A stretch of 64,000 nt of DNA from the NCBI GenBank assembly GCA_013397795.1, contig VZTJ01000756.1, forward strand, positions 62,001 through 126,000, read 5' to 3'. Position numbers and translations under genes: made by a program. The stretch is from Orthonyx spaldingii. Lineage: Eukaryota > Chordata > Aves > Passeriformes > Orthonychidae. Every line of letters begins with the position of its first letter. Position 1 is the first letter of the stretch. The notes under the pieces were generated by a model. That model was not told the DNA's origin. It ran no database searches and was given only the letters and a program-made list of their open reading frames with translations. Of the stretch, positions 37,252 through 48,716 are shown piece after piece.

Positions 37252-37281
37252 ATATGTATATCATGTACATGATATACATAT
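37252..37281. repeat. Perfect 30-bp AT-rich palindrome
   Basis: The sequence reads identically on both strands from 37252 to 37281, centred on GTAC (ATCATG|TACATGAT in the middle), and is followed by (AT)n. There is no spacer, so it could extrude as a cruciform or fold as a hairpin. Symmetry stops abruptly at both ends. Confidence 0.95.
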
Positions 37282-40200
37282 ATATATAATAAATTTAGCT
37301 TAAAATGGAGAGGTAATGTTCTCTTGAGGAATTGTTTTCTTGTTCTGCCATTCAGTGAGCCTGGAATTAAGTCCTTTTCAAATAGTAGTTAGCCTATAAG
37401 TAGTAGTGTTACTGATTCTGAAGTACAACTGGTTCTGCCTGTAGCAGAGACCTCTGTAGCCTGCCTATGGGTTCTCATGCCATATACAGCCTAATTTACA
37501 TGAGAAAACTGAAATAGTGAAACTACTTATATGTTACTCCTGTAATGGAATAAAAAACAAATGAGTGTGTGAGTTACAAGTACTCACAGAGACCAGGACC
37601 AGTGTCTTCAAGTCACTGTTTTATAAATAAGTAAGGGGTTTAAATCAAACTTGAAATCTCATGTGTCTTTTTCTGCCTCTCAAAGTTATTTCTCTTATGA
37701 CAGCAAACTCTTGCCCTGCAGTGAGAATGGCATTTTGCCAACACCATACAAACAGCAAATAAAATGACCTCAGTGAAACAGGGGCCAAGAAAGGAATGCA
37801 GGCTTCTGGAACAGTACAAGAAAATTATGCACACACTCGTGTCCTATGGTGGATAATCATAAGGAGGTCAGAAAGCAGACAGCAAGATAATAAAACAGCA
37901 GCATAGCAACCTGGGCTTCGGTGTCTGAGTGCAGTGTGTCCCCAGGGGCTGGCGGCACAGCAGGCTGCAGCTGCCACATTGGGAGCAGGGGGAGAGCAAC
38001 CCACAGACGGGAACACACCCCGCAGAGCCAGCCAGCCCATGCAGAGCTTGGCAAGGCTGCTACAGCACACAGCGCACAGATCCCAGAGAAACCTGTTCCT
38101 CAATAAAAAGAGGGAAAGGAAATAAAACAGATCTTCACTTCAGGATTTCAGATGTAAGTGCCCTCTGTGTGAATATAAATCTTCAGAAAAAGCTTCTGAG
38201 TATTTTTCTTTCATTGCAAAAGGAGACTAGAGAAATTTTTGTAATTTGTCTGAAAAAAACATGCTTCTGATAGGCATATCGGCCAGCTATTGTTCACAAT
38301 TTCGCAGCCAGGGTTATTTTCCTCACTGCTAGACTTGGCTGCTTACTCCTTGTGTGAAGAAACTCTGGCAAGTTTTAAATGATCTCCAGTGAATGAACTA
38401 GGTGACCACTTCTATCATTTTTTGCAACAGAATTATGGGAGATAAAAGGAAAAATAGGTAGTAAATATTTCTGAAATATTACATATACAATTTGGGCATC
38501 CAACAGTGCCCCAGTGACTGCAATCCATAGAAGTTTCTCAATAAGTAGAAAATGAGGATTCATCTCAACCCAGGAAGAGGAAGAAAACTGAAGGTTTTTT
38601 CTGTTGGTTTTCCTTGCTTGTTAGCTATTTAAAGCAAATTGTCCTTGGCTGTGTGGCCTCAGAAGGTGTTCACGCTTCACAATTCCCAATTGCAGGAACA
38701 CATTTTTCTGTTCAATCTTTCAGATTTTTTTATGTAGGTTTCATTTTTTTTTTGATCTCACAGTGTCTTCCAGCCACAGAACATGGACTTTTTAGAGTGA
38801 AGAACTATGGTTTTACTCTAGGTTGGAGTTCAAATCCTATTGCCACTGGATGATGTCTCCTTTTGCACTGACGCACTGCTGTTTTCACTGTGGGTCTGCT
38901 CCCATCCTATATCAAAATGAAAATACCAGTGGGAAAATAGCAGACAAAGATATCATGCCATTCCTTTACATTAAAGTGAAAAAAAAAAATTATAACATTC
39001 AGATCACAATGGAGGAGAAATACCTTTCTTAATGTTTTCTGTCTGAAGATTCACAGATCACTACAAAACCAGCACAGCTTTCTTAGGAATCTATCCATAC
39101 CAAAACTCTGTAGAAATATTCACATAAACAGTTCATCTTGACATTGAAGTTAGTTGTGAATCCTTCTATCGCCAGCTGTGAAGATGGTTAAGAAACTGGA
39201 GAGTTCTTCAGCACAGAGCCTTGTGTACTTTCTTCAGTGCAATACACAAAAAAAAATACAATGCATGGTAGGAACACAGACTCTCACTAGCACTTCTCCA
39301 CACAGCATGCCAACAAGTTGCAGGGCCTGCAGTAGGCTTCCCAAGCAGCAGGCAAAGGTATTTTTTTGTAAGACAAACATTTGCACTAACATTCTTTGTG
39401 CAAAACAAGCAAGAAATGTTTTTACATGAGCACCTAATATATATTTAATAGACTTGGAAATTACCTCCACACGAAGAGCAGAGCATAAAAACAAGAACAC
39501 AGAAATCTGGATTCATGTGTCATTACGTTCAGCCATCACCTACGTGTTGGACAGTGTTTGCCAAGTGACCTAATAAGTGACCCAATAAGTCTGTGGTAGA
39601 AAGGGAACTGAGCTTTTTAACTTTTACAGTATATTGCCTCCTGAAGATCAGATTTCCCTGTCAGTTACTTCAATATGAAAGACAAGACAGAAAGTGTATT
39701 CCCTTCTGTTCCATTAGGAGCTCTCTAGCTTTGGATAATGTGTTATTTCACTAATGAGGCAAATAGCATAATATCTACAAGGAGCTCAACAGTCATAAGT
39801 TTTCAGATCAAAAAGGTTGATAGGGAACTTTGCCTCTGACAAAATATTATTTGATAAGTCATCTCTGCATACAAAAGAAAGATTTGTTTAAGGCTGAAAA
39901 GCATATATGCCTCAGATTGGTGACTCTACTCCCTCCATTTTGTAACTATACCATAAAACCAGAGGAGCACATAAAGGATGCCTTCCTAGAAATATTTTAA
40001 CTTAGCAAAGTTAGAACAGTGTTGGTAAATAATTGTTAAATAATCTCAATTCTGAAATGCAACTTAAACACACTAATTATTTGATAAATATTGGATTATT
40101 TAAGTGTTCAAATATTGATACAGTTGAAGTACACAGTTTGGCAAAATTTGAAGAGCAAAAACCCATGGCTAACAAGTTCTGTAATGGTCAGTGTAAAAGT

Positions 40201-41922
40201 AGTAAAAATCTAGTTTTTTCTTATAGAAACTAAATAAAATTTTATACTCTTTGATGAAAATATAATAGAGCCTTTAATGTCCCATCAGGATTGATCTCCA
40301 GTACTGTCAATAAAACATTTTCCATGAATATATTGTTGTAAAATCACAAGATTCTCCTTGAGAATGTCAAAGACTTATGCTATAAAGCTGAAATTACTTT
40401 TTTTTGGATAGAAAATAATTTCTAACCATTTCATATGATAAGCTTTCTTATAGAAGAGGACACCTAAGACTTCCTCTCATACTTTTTTCCACTGGAGTTA
40501 CTTATGTCAGGTTCTTCAGTAGATAGCAGGACACTTCTGCAACCCTCTCCAGAGAAGGATGCTGTACCATTAAAGAAACTAATGTCTTCCAGACTCCATC
40601 TGATGATTAGCTTAGGTCATGAAGCTTTGTGCATCTGTAGTGCTAAAAAGATAGTTTCATCTTTAGGAAGAAAACTAACTTATTCCTACGTTCTATATCT
40701 TCAATTTCTTTATGGGAAAAATTGAAAACTCATATTTCTATTACAGCAGGGTACAAAGACAGAGAACTTCCCAGCAGAAGTAAAATCCAAACATGTCTTC
40801 TTTAGTACACTATTTCAGCCCATAAAAACACACCATCCCAATACAGGAACACATGCAGTTTAGAGCACAGACTAGTATTCATTTTATGTGTTTTCTCGCC
40901 ACCCTCTCTTTTTGCAGAAACACAATAGTAATTCAATATGGTTTTCAAATAATTTCTAAAATATATAGCATGATGTTATCTATAGTACTACTCAGTGGTT
41001 AACTTCATAAACACACGATTAAATTCTAAGAAATAAAAACAAAAACCATTAAGCGGTGTACAAAAGTTCTTGCAATGACCAAAAGCATCCTCTACTTAAA
41101 ATTGTATTTGCATGTTACTGGGCATCTCCATTCCTTACAAAAACTCCCTATTAGTTCAAAATCAGAAAAAGAAACTTACTTTCTGGAACCATTTACACTC
41201 ATTTACACCTCAGTTCCTGGAGAATGACCATCCCTACTATGCAACTTCACCTGATGAAGGCTCTTTAAAACCACTTGCACCCTGCACAAATAGACAGCTC
41301 ACAGCAGTCAGTGACATTGCCAGGAGCAGCCTCCAGGTCAATGCCATCGCAAGGGACCAAACAGGCTGGTACGCCTGTGATCATAAATACACCCAGAAAA
41401 CCATCTTTTCAGCCTCCTATTCTAAAAATCCTGGAGCAGTCAGAAAAATGAAAGCTTCTAGAAAGGCTGATCTTCTTTCCTTTTCCCCATTAATGTATGC
41501 AATCTGGAACATATTATCCACCTCCAATTCCTGCTCCATACAGAGATCCATGGGATCAAGTGGATAAATTGGCACATGGATACTGAAAGTGACTTCTTTG
41601 TTTCTTAAGAGCTGCATGTGGCAAATGACAGGATGTACAAGTGGATCATAAAGTGATAGGAGCTTAAAACATGACAAAAATCAATTCCTCTTCTGACCTC
41701 AACAGTTAAAACGCTCAGAGCTTCAGTACAAAAAATGTGTTAATTGCAAGGCAAGTGCCCTGTGCAATGTACAGAGAAAGGAAATGGTGGAGGCACTTCA
41801 GCCAGAAGGCACTGATACTGGAGACCAGCATCAGCTGTGGTAGAAGGGTGGTTTATTTGGGCTGATGTTAAAGGCTGCCTCTAAGCCACCATGGGCATCG
41901 TGTCTGCTCACCAGGGCCTCTG

Positions 41923-41942
41923 AAGAGGATTTGAATCCTCTT
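41923..41942. repeat. 20-bp inverted repeat (9-bp arms, 2-bp centre)
   Basis: AAGAGGATT at 41923-41931 is matched by its exact reverse complement at 41934-41942, with TG in the middle. It lies in a slightly GC-richer neighbourhood. It is too short to assign a function. Confidence 0.9.
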
Positions 41943-42850
41943 GTTTGAATACATAGCAGGAAGCTGTATCCTTCCCTGCTTTACTTGCTGTCTGACATAA
42001 TCTAAGTCTATTTAGAAGATTATTTTGGGAGCAATGCCGGCAGTACTGCTGTATTCAGCTGAGGCTGTTCTAAACCAACACCATCACAACTCCACACCTC
42101 TAGAGCTGGCATAAAACAGCAGTAAATGTTCTCTCACAAAATGCAGAGTATGTGTGATGTTTATACTGCTCCCCTGGTGTTTGTACTAGGGTAATACCTG
42201 TGTGCATACAATGCCATGGGGAAAAAAGGTCTGCAGGCACCTGCATTTTCAATTTTGATATTCTAAATAACTCCCTCTCATTGTATCTGAGCACTTTGGC
42301 AACACGATATTTATTGTGAGTATTGCTCAAGGTTCTATACTATGGCAAAATCATGTAAATGTTTAATGCCTGCTGAATTAAGAATCCTATCCCAAAATTG
42401 GTATGATGCATACACAGGCATCCTCTCACTAGTAATTACAAAGGATTTTATTCTTGTTTGGTTGATTTCTAGGTTGGTTGCCTTGGTTTTTAAACATAGC
42501 CAAAGGGAATTAAAGGACTGTTGTATAATAAATGTCAAACCATGAGTATTCAGCAGAGAAATAGGTGTTTTAAAACATTTATATCCTGGATTAACCAGGG
42601 GAAAATCTTACTTCTTTCCAGAATAAGAGTACCTCTCACATATTTATCCACTGCCACTGCATAGTTGGTTAGCAGCAAACTTTTGCAGAGCTTAATTCCT
42701 TACTTAGAGAGATAGTACCACAATTTTTGAGCTTAAAAGATAAATGCTAAATTACACGGCTTTAATTACATTGCCTTTGAAAGGCTAATTTTTATTCTTA
42801 ATGCAATTAAGTACATTTTAGGAAAGGAAGCATCTATAGCATACGTAAGA

Positions 42851-44060
42851 TGAGGAGATGATCCAAGACAGTCAGCAGAGCCTTACTAAGAGCAGATCAT
42901 TCCTGACCAATCTAATGGCCTTTTATGATGGAGTAACTGCAACAGTCTAAAAGGGAATACTTACCAATGTCATCTATCTAGACTTCTGTAAGGCCCACAC
43001 GACATGCCTATCTCCAAATTGGAGAGACATGGATTGGAAGGGTGGACTGTTCGGTGGATAAGGAATTGGCTGGATGGATGCATCAATGGCTCTATGTCCT
43101 GATGGACGCCAGTGATGAGTGGTGTCCCTCAGGGCTGTCTTGAGACTGAGGCTCTTCAGTGTCTTCATCGGTGACAGAGGCAGTGGGACCGAGGACACCT
43201 CAGTATGTTTGCAGGTGACAGGAAGCTGAGCAGTGCAGGTGACACTACAGAAAGATGGGATGCCGTCCAGGGGAACCTGAACAAACTCGAGAAGTGGACC
43301 TATGGGAATCTTATGAGGTCCCATAAAGCCAAGCGCAAGGTCCTGCACATGGGTCAAGGCAAACTCAGCAGAAATGAGTACAGGACCAGAGACAAACTTA
43401 CTGAGAAGTACTTGGAGGTTCTCATGGCTGAAAAGATGGACTTGACCCACCAATGTACTCTTGCAGTCCAGAAAGCCAAATGTGTCCTAGGCTGCATCCA
43501 AAGCAGCATGGGCAGTAGGGCTAGGGAGGGGATTCTATCCCTCTGCTATGCTCTGCAGTGCTGCTTCCAGCTCTGGGGTCCTAGCACAGGAAGGACATGG
43601 ACCTATTGGAACACATCCAGAGGAGGCCACAAAAATGACCTAAGGGCTCAAGCCCTTCTCCAGTGAGGACAGGCTGAGAAAGTTGGAGTTGTTCAACCTG
43701 GAGAAGAGAAGGCTTTGTAGAGACATTATAGCACTTTCCAATGCCTAATGGGCACCTACAAGAAAGCTTCCCAAGAGCAGAGGGGTAAGTGATAGTAGAA
43801 GGAGAAATGCCCTTAAGCTGAAGGAGGGTAACTTTAGATTAGCCATAGGGAAGGAACTCTACTGTGAGGGTGGTGAGGCACTGGAATGGGTTGACCAGAA
43901 AAGTTGTGCATGCCCCATCCTTGGAGGTGTTCAAGACTAGGTTGGATCGGGCTTTGAGCAACCTGGCCCAGTGGGAGGTGTTCCTGCCCATGACAGGGGG
44001 CTTGGAACCACATGATCTTTAAAGTCCCTTCCAACACAAACCAGTCTAGGATCCTATGGA
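42851..44060 (+). mobile_element. CR1 LINE, 5'-truncated, with part of reverse transcriptase and full 3' UTR
   Basis: The element enters inside the reverse transcriptase domain. In one frame it reads NVIYLDFCKA, the motif A region, followed by a break where the next catalytic Asp should appear (Ala-His-Thr-Thr). Further on, the catalytic A-D-D box is F-A-G-D, so the first aspartate of the pair has become glycine. Downstream, the frame at 43205-43666 keeps the C-terminal region typical of CR1, including KLEKW, CKVLHMG-like and LGCIQSSM segments. The 3' UTR follows, and the element ends in TCCCTTCCAACACAAACC and a degenerate terminal motif near 44050. Stops, small deletions and the lost active-site residues make it inactive. 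It is the longest CR1 copy in the window. Confidence 0.95.
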
Positions 44061-47000
44061 TCTGATGGCTTTCATGTGAAAAGAGGCCTCTCTATGATCC
44101 AGGAGCTTATGAAGTTTCTTTCCTACCTGACTGTTTTCCATATCATAAATATAAGGTTTTGTACAAGCCAAACTAAAGATAATATTGAGCTCTTATTGGG
44201 CTTCTTAAATAACTAGTCCGTACATGCCATCTGCCATAACATTACTATAGAAGGCTATTCTATAAACTTAGCCAACCAATTTGCATTTCTTTCCCTCAAG
44301 TATCTCTTTCAGACTGTAAACCAAGTAATTCCCTGTTTTAGAAACCCCATCTGCCATCTTCTATCCTCTCTTCTTTTAAAAATCTCTTCAAAATGCTCTT
44401 ATGTAATCAGACTTGATATTTCCAGTCTGCCCTTTTAAGATACAGTATGGCAATTTATTTTTGTTAAACCTATAAATTACATATCACTCATCTATGCCAC
44501 AATCTGAAGTTTCTCATGGTCACTTTCTCACACTGTAGTAGACTTCTAAGTATTTTTTTAATTCTCTCATTTTTCAGCTGACTTTTATCATGGAATGCAG
44601 TTCTGTGAAGTTTAATTATCTTAAAGAGTGTTTGCTAGAACCAAACATGGGTTTGCACAAGACCTGAATAAAATATTGCCTTTGTCTGAAAGAACTAACA
44701 GAATAACTCAGATTTTCAAAGACAAATATTTGCAATATTGTGATGTTTAGTCTATAAAAAAGCCCACAAATTTTTGTACTCTTCCATCAGAGCCATTTGA
44801 AAAAAGCTCTTGTTTGAGTTCTGAACGGGCCTTACATGGAAAACAGTTAGACCAATTTTTCTCTGTCACTACCATCAATCTGCAAAGGATACTCCTTCCC
44901 CCAGTAGGCCTGCTTTTCTCATACCTTTATCACAACACTGCTGCAAGACTGCTAGTTTAAGTACGAAAATATAAAATTTTAAAAACAAATTAGAAAGATA
45001 TAAGATTGAAACATTACTGCTATGGAAAGTTTAACCACACTGCATAGATATTTTCTATTCCTTGGTCAAGCTGGCAGCTGAATGCATTTGCTGCTCACTG
45101 CATACTTTGTAACATCCCTATGCAAACACTACTGCAGCTCTTGACCCTTGAAGGACTTTGTGGCATCTTAATAGATTTCTCTGCATTTACTAACCAAAAT
45201 CTATGTATAATTTGCTCTTATACAGGCGTACTGTGTTGCTCCAGAAAGTGAAACCTCCATAACAGCCACTCCAAAGAACTAGAGAGAAGAAACCTGCCTA
45301 TGACCTCCTCATCTCTGAGCACCACCTGAGCAGAGCTACTGCATAGGCTAGCCCAGAGTAAAGCACTCACTCAAAAAATTGCGAATCCAGCAGCAGATAT
45401 GCTCATCTCATACAGTCAAGCATCCACACAAACCCATGATGCCATGAGCCTTGTTTGGTCTTACCTAACATACTGGAAATTGTGCTTTAATTGGAGACTG
45501 TCTTCTGGAAGGCTAAATCAAGCAGAATCCAACAGGGATATTATTAAGGTGAGTCTCTGCCCAAAAGCTACATCTTTAACATATCCACTTTTCATAATAT
45601 TGCATGTGTAATGAAAAATGCAGGGGGATCCCAGACATGACTTACTGCTTTCCTTGCTTTAAAGGACACATTTAGGGAGGATTTACATACCCATGCCTTC
45701 AGGAGATGTTAAAGACTTTCATACAGTAGAGATGATTTCTAATAGAGAAATAACACAGCAGAGACAGTTGCAATGATTTTACCCTCATCTACATTTAAAG
45801 TTCAAAAGCATTTTCTCATTTGTAAATTTTAACTGCTTTCCTTATAAGTCAATGAAAATGCCAGGTTCAGTTCCTCCAAGGACTCAGCCCTTGCTCAAGT
45901 TTCCATCCAGTGCCCAGAATTCATGGCTGCATATTGGACTACTGTTGGCTTTGTTTTCCCGAGGAAAATCCCAGGTTTTACACTTCTTTTGTTTTAACCG
46001 AAGATCACAGAAAGCCAGAAAAACTGCACTGTTATAGGTGTGAAAACTGAAGGGCACATGGACACTAACTCTTTGTGCTTCATAGTATGAAAATGATAAT
46101 TATACCTTCTTTTACTGAGTCAGAATCCAGTATATGCAGTGTAACAGAGTTACATCAAGCTACAATACAGTGTAAGGGAAGCTTCGTGGTTCAGTAGCAC
46201 TTTTCCATTGGCTATTTTTATATTGAGAATCACATGTGTGCTGCAAAGTTATACACTAAAAAATACTAACACATTGCAAAATTGTCTGTTCTACACTTGA
46301 TTCAAAGGTAACACCATTCACTGGCCACTGTTCCCTGTCTCACCCAACTGTTGTTTCTGCCCAGATGCACCAGACCACACAGGAAATACACAGTTTCATC
46401 ATCCAGGCCCCCACATGAGGCCTGGCCACTTCGTTGACTTGTGCAGCATGAGGTTAAGCATAGACAAAGTATTCAGCTTTTACCAAGAAACGGGACACTT
46501 TTCCAAGGCTATTACAGCAAATATCTCTACCTGTTAGCTCTGTAGGTTTTCTGACTGGGTCAATACAAAACAAATTCCTCCTGTCATCATTAATAAAAAA
46601 GTAATGTGTCAATCGCTAGACATGATGCAAAGTTTATAAGATGAGCAACTTAATGGTTTCTCTAGCTTTAATCAGAAAATTTGAACAGAGACATAATGAA
46701 AATGAATAATGAGCCGCCACTAATTATCAGAGATCTTACGTGTCTGTCTGTGTAAAAAAACTTGAAAGAGGAAGATAAAGAAAAAGTACTTGTAAAACAA
46801 AGAAAGAACTACAGGAGCAAAAGCATAAATGCAAAACAGTTTAAAACTTTACAGAATTAGCAAAATTATAACAAATAAAAGATCTGCAGGCCACAAGGAA
46901 GAAAGGCTATAATAGTCTGTCTAAGGAACAAATAAAAATTGCAAGCTATCCAAAATGAAGAGAAAACCATGCAAAGTAGCTGCAGAAACAAGGGGAGAGG

Positions 47001-47400
47001 TTTATTGGGAAAATTCACAACATTGATTAAAAGACGTCCTAAGCCTTGTAGAAGATGAAAATAAAATCTTCCCATCCTGAGCCAATACAGATGAAGAGGA
47101 AAAGGAGCAGATGTGCCTTTTTTGTCTTTAGTACAAACTTAAATTGTGCAAGATGCTGATGAGCATTTTACATTGCTATTTCTCGTTCTGTAGTTTTACA
47201 TGTTGAGCTTTTGAAACTGGACAGCAATTATTTTCTTCTTCTGTTTTATAATGGAAAATGTGTTAACTGCAAAAATGATCAAAACATTCCTAGACCTCAG
47301 TCTCACAAACTGCAGTACAGACTAAGAAAATGCACCCTACTCTTTCTGCAGCATGAATGCTTCAGATATCTGAAGATCCTGGTTTTACCAAAAGTTGGTA
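44061..47400. other. Gene-free AT-rich stretch
   Basis: No repeat or gene is recognised. Splice-like signals occur at 45225 (TATACAG acceptor) and 45548/45549 (AAG|GTGAGT donor), reported separately as an exon candidate. A TAAT-rich motif cluster lies near 46690-46740. Confidence 0.55.
45226..45548 (+). other. Weak exon candidate (323 nt), possibly non-coding
   Basis: TTGCTCTTATACAG ends at 45225 and a consensus donor AAG|GTGAGT lies at 45546-45554. All frames contain stops in the first half. An ATG frame opens at 45399 and crosses the donor. If real, it would be a UTR or lncRNA exon. Splice motifs of this quality also occur by chance in long non-coding DNA. Confidence 0.15.
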
Positions 47401-47406
47401 TTCTGC
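47401..47406 (+). repeat. 5' target-site duplication TTCTGC of the solo LTR
   Basis: TTCTGC abuts the TGTTGC start of the LTR and is repeated exactly at 48136-48141. A perfect 6-bp duplication is the length produced by alpha-/betaretrovirus-like (ERVK-type) integrases. Confidence 0.85.
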
Positions 47407-47419
47407 TGTTGCGGTCACC

Positions 47420-47444
47420 CAGCCGGTGGTGGAGCCACCGGCTG
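47420..47444. repeat. Hairpin with 10-bp perfect stem near the LTR 5' end
   Basis: CAGCCGGTGG (47420-47429) pairs perfectly with CCACCGGCTG (47435-47444) across a five-base loop. The heptamer GTCACCC flanks the structure on the left (47414-47420) and on the right (47446-47452). Position within the first 40 bases of U3 suggests a protein-binding or RNA-structural element of the parent virus. Confidence 0.9.
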
Positions 47445-47886
47445 AGTCACCCGTGGCGTTCGAGGCTGCAGCTCAGCCTGCCTTTTCAGTGGGGATTGCA
47501 GATTGGGTAGATGACACCTCTTGGGACAGTGAGCCCTGAGAGGTAGGCAGGTTGAGGCAGTCTCCCGCCGTGGGCTGCTGTCCAGCTAGGTACCGTCCCC
47601 TCCCCTTTCTCCTCATAGATGGTTTAGATATTCATATAGTTGGTTTAATATTCATACAAAGCTGGAAGGTTCTAAAGTTCTGTTCTTCCCATTGGCTCAT
47701 TTAAATATGTCCCTCCTACGTTTGCTGCTTATTGGATACTGTCATCTCCCTTCATGTACCTCATTTGTCCTGTCCCTTGTTCCTCCCCTTTTCCCCCCCC
47801 TTAAAACCTGGTGCAACGGTTATTTCGGGGCTCGTTTTGTGGTTCCCGTCCTGGCGGCGAGTTCCCCTGCCCCCTCCAGGGCATGG

Positions 47887-47892
47887 AATAAA
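47887..47892 (+). terminator. LTR polyadenylation signal AATAAA
   Basis: A canonical hexamer lies about 80 bp downstream of the TTAAAA box. The R/U5 boundary would lie 10-25 bases further, near 47905-47915. Confidence 0.75.
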
Positions 47893-48135
47893 CTCTTGGA
47901 TTTACACCACGGGCGAGTCCTCCTTGATCTTTTTGCTGCCTCTGCGTCGCATTCTCATCATCAGCTGCTGCTAGCCCCAGCCTGGGCTTTGGAAATATCA
48001 ACCAGCCTCGGAGCTGTCGCGCGAAGGCTAAAAGCATTGCCGTGCCGCTGCACACGCGCTTGTGCCACGCGAGATCCGGGCACACGAGGACACTGTCGGC
48101 CATTGACCAGCCGGGCGGTCAAGCGGCCAGCGACA

Positions 48136-48141
48136 TTCTGC
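48136..48141 (+). repeat. 3' target-site duplication TTCTGC of the solo LTR
   Basis: Exact copy of 47401-47406, directly after the terminal GACA of the LTR. Confidence 0.85.
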
Positions 48142-48699
48142 CTGAAGTAATACAGCAGAGTTAGGAGTGTGTATATATCAATGACCACTAATAAGCTTTG
48201 CTGCCCTTTTCTTATGGGCAAGTACGAAAACAGGATAATTCGTATCGGTGCAGGTGTATGCCTGAGTTTCTGAAAAGCTAGTGCTGGTTCCTGCCACAGA
48301 GCAGATCTGCAGAATCTGCAGAGAACAGCAGGTTCCATAAAGGCACTATTTGTAAACTAAAATATAATTTACTCCACAGGGCTCAACATTTGTAACACAT
48401 GCGGAAAAATGCTGCATTGCATAATCCCTTAATATAGCTAACATTCCTTGATACGAGAAGGCTCTTAAGATGGACCGATTGCCATATTAAATACCTGGGT
48501 TTCTTGAACAGAATGTGGTATTAGCTGTTTGCTGGCATTAATCCAAAGGGAAAACTTAGAAACAACCCCTACAAGTGAAAATTCCATTCCTTATGGTATT
48601 TCATTAGGAGGATTCCTCAGACATCAAATAAATTTCCTGCACTTACCCTGAGGCACTGTGATCTGTGTTGTTTGACCTGTGACAATGGCTTGCATCCTA

Positions 48700-48716
48700 T
48701 TTTTTTTTTTTTTTTT
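48700..48716. repeat. Poly(T) run of 17
   Basis: An uninterrupted T homopolymer. On the minus strand it would be a poly(A) run, but no processed pseudogene or SINE is recognisable on the side where one would lie. Confidence 0.85.

Larger units (their letters stand above)
35971..42850. other. Gene-free AT-rich stretch
   Basis: The stretch holds a perfect 30-bp palindrome at 37252-37281, a GC-rich patch at 37915-38095 in which frames are open on both strands, a 12-bp tandem duplication (TGACCTAATAAG) at 39566-39589 and a 20-bp inverted repeat at 41923-41942. The longest frame, 151 codons at 41112-41567, has no recognisable domain and is rejected as a gene. A part around 42745-42820 is dense in TAAT-type motifs and may be a conserved non-coding element. 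Confidence 0.5.
47407..48135 (+). mobile_element. Complete 729-bp CpG-rich solo LTR (ERVK/alpharetrovirus-like)
   Basis: The LTR has matching termini: TGTTGC at the start and GCGACA at the end (inverted TGTYGC), flanked by the perfect 6-bp duplication. U3 contains a 10-bp-stem hairpin at 47420-47444, CCAAT boxes in reverse (ATTGG at 47691 and 47731) and a C-run followed by a TTAAAA TATA-like box at 47801-47806. R carries AATAAA at 47887-47892. U5 is about 220 bp and very CpG-rich, with 21 CpG between 47911 and 48135. No gag, pol or env flanks it, so it is a recombination-derived solo LTR. Intact ends, perfect duplication and undecayed CpG point to a relatively recent insertion. Frames at 47692-48150 and others across the LTR are shadows. 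Family assignment rests on duplication length and architecture only. Confidence 0.92.

Noticed and set aside
37915..38125. GC-rich patch with frames open on both strands
   Set aside because: All frames overlap each other, no domain is visible and no splice pair was found. It is probably a compositional fluctuation or an old unrecognised repeat.
41112..41567. 151-codon open frame
   Set aside because: No motif recognised, no promoter or splice support, average composition for chance translation.
43205..43666. 153-codon frame as a host gene
   Set aside because: It is the C-terminal reverse transcriptase remnant of the CR1 element.
47692..48150. 152-codon frame and three antisense frames across the solo LTR
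   Set aside because: They cross the TATA-like box, AATAAA and U5, and open frames are expected in CpG-rich DNA. They read across the LTR end into the host flank.
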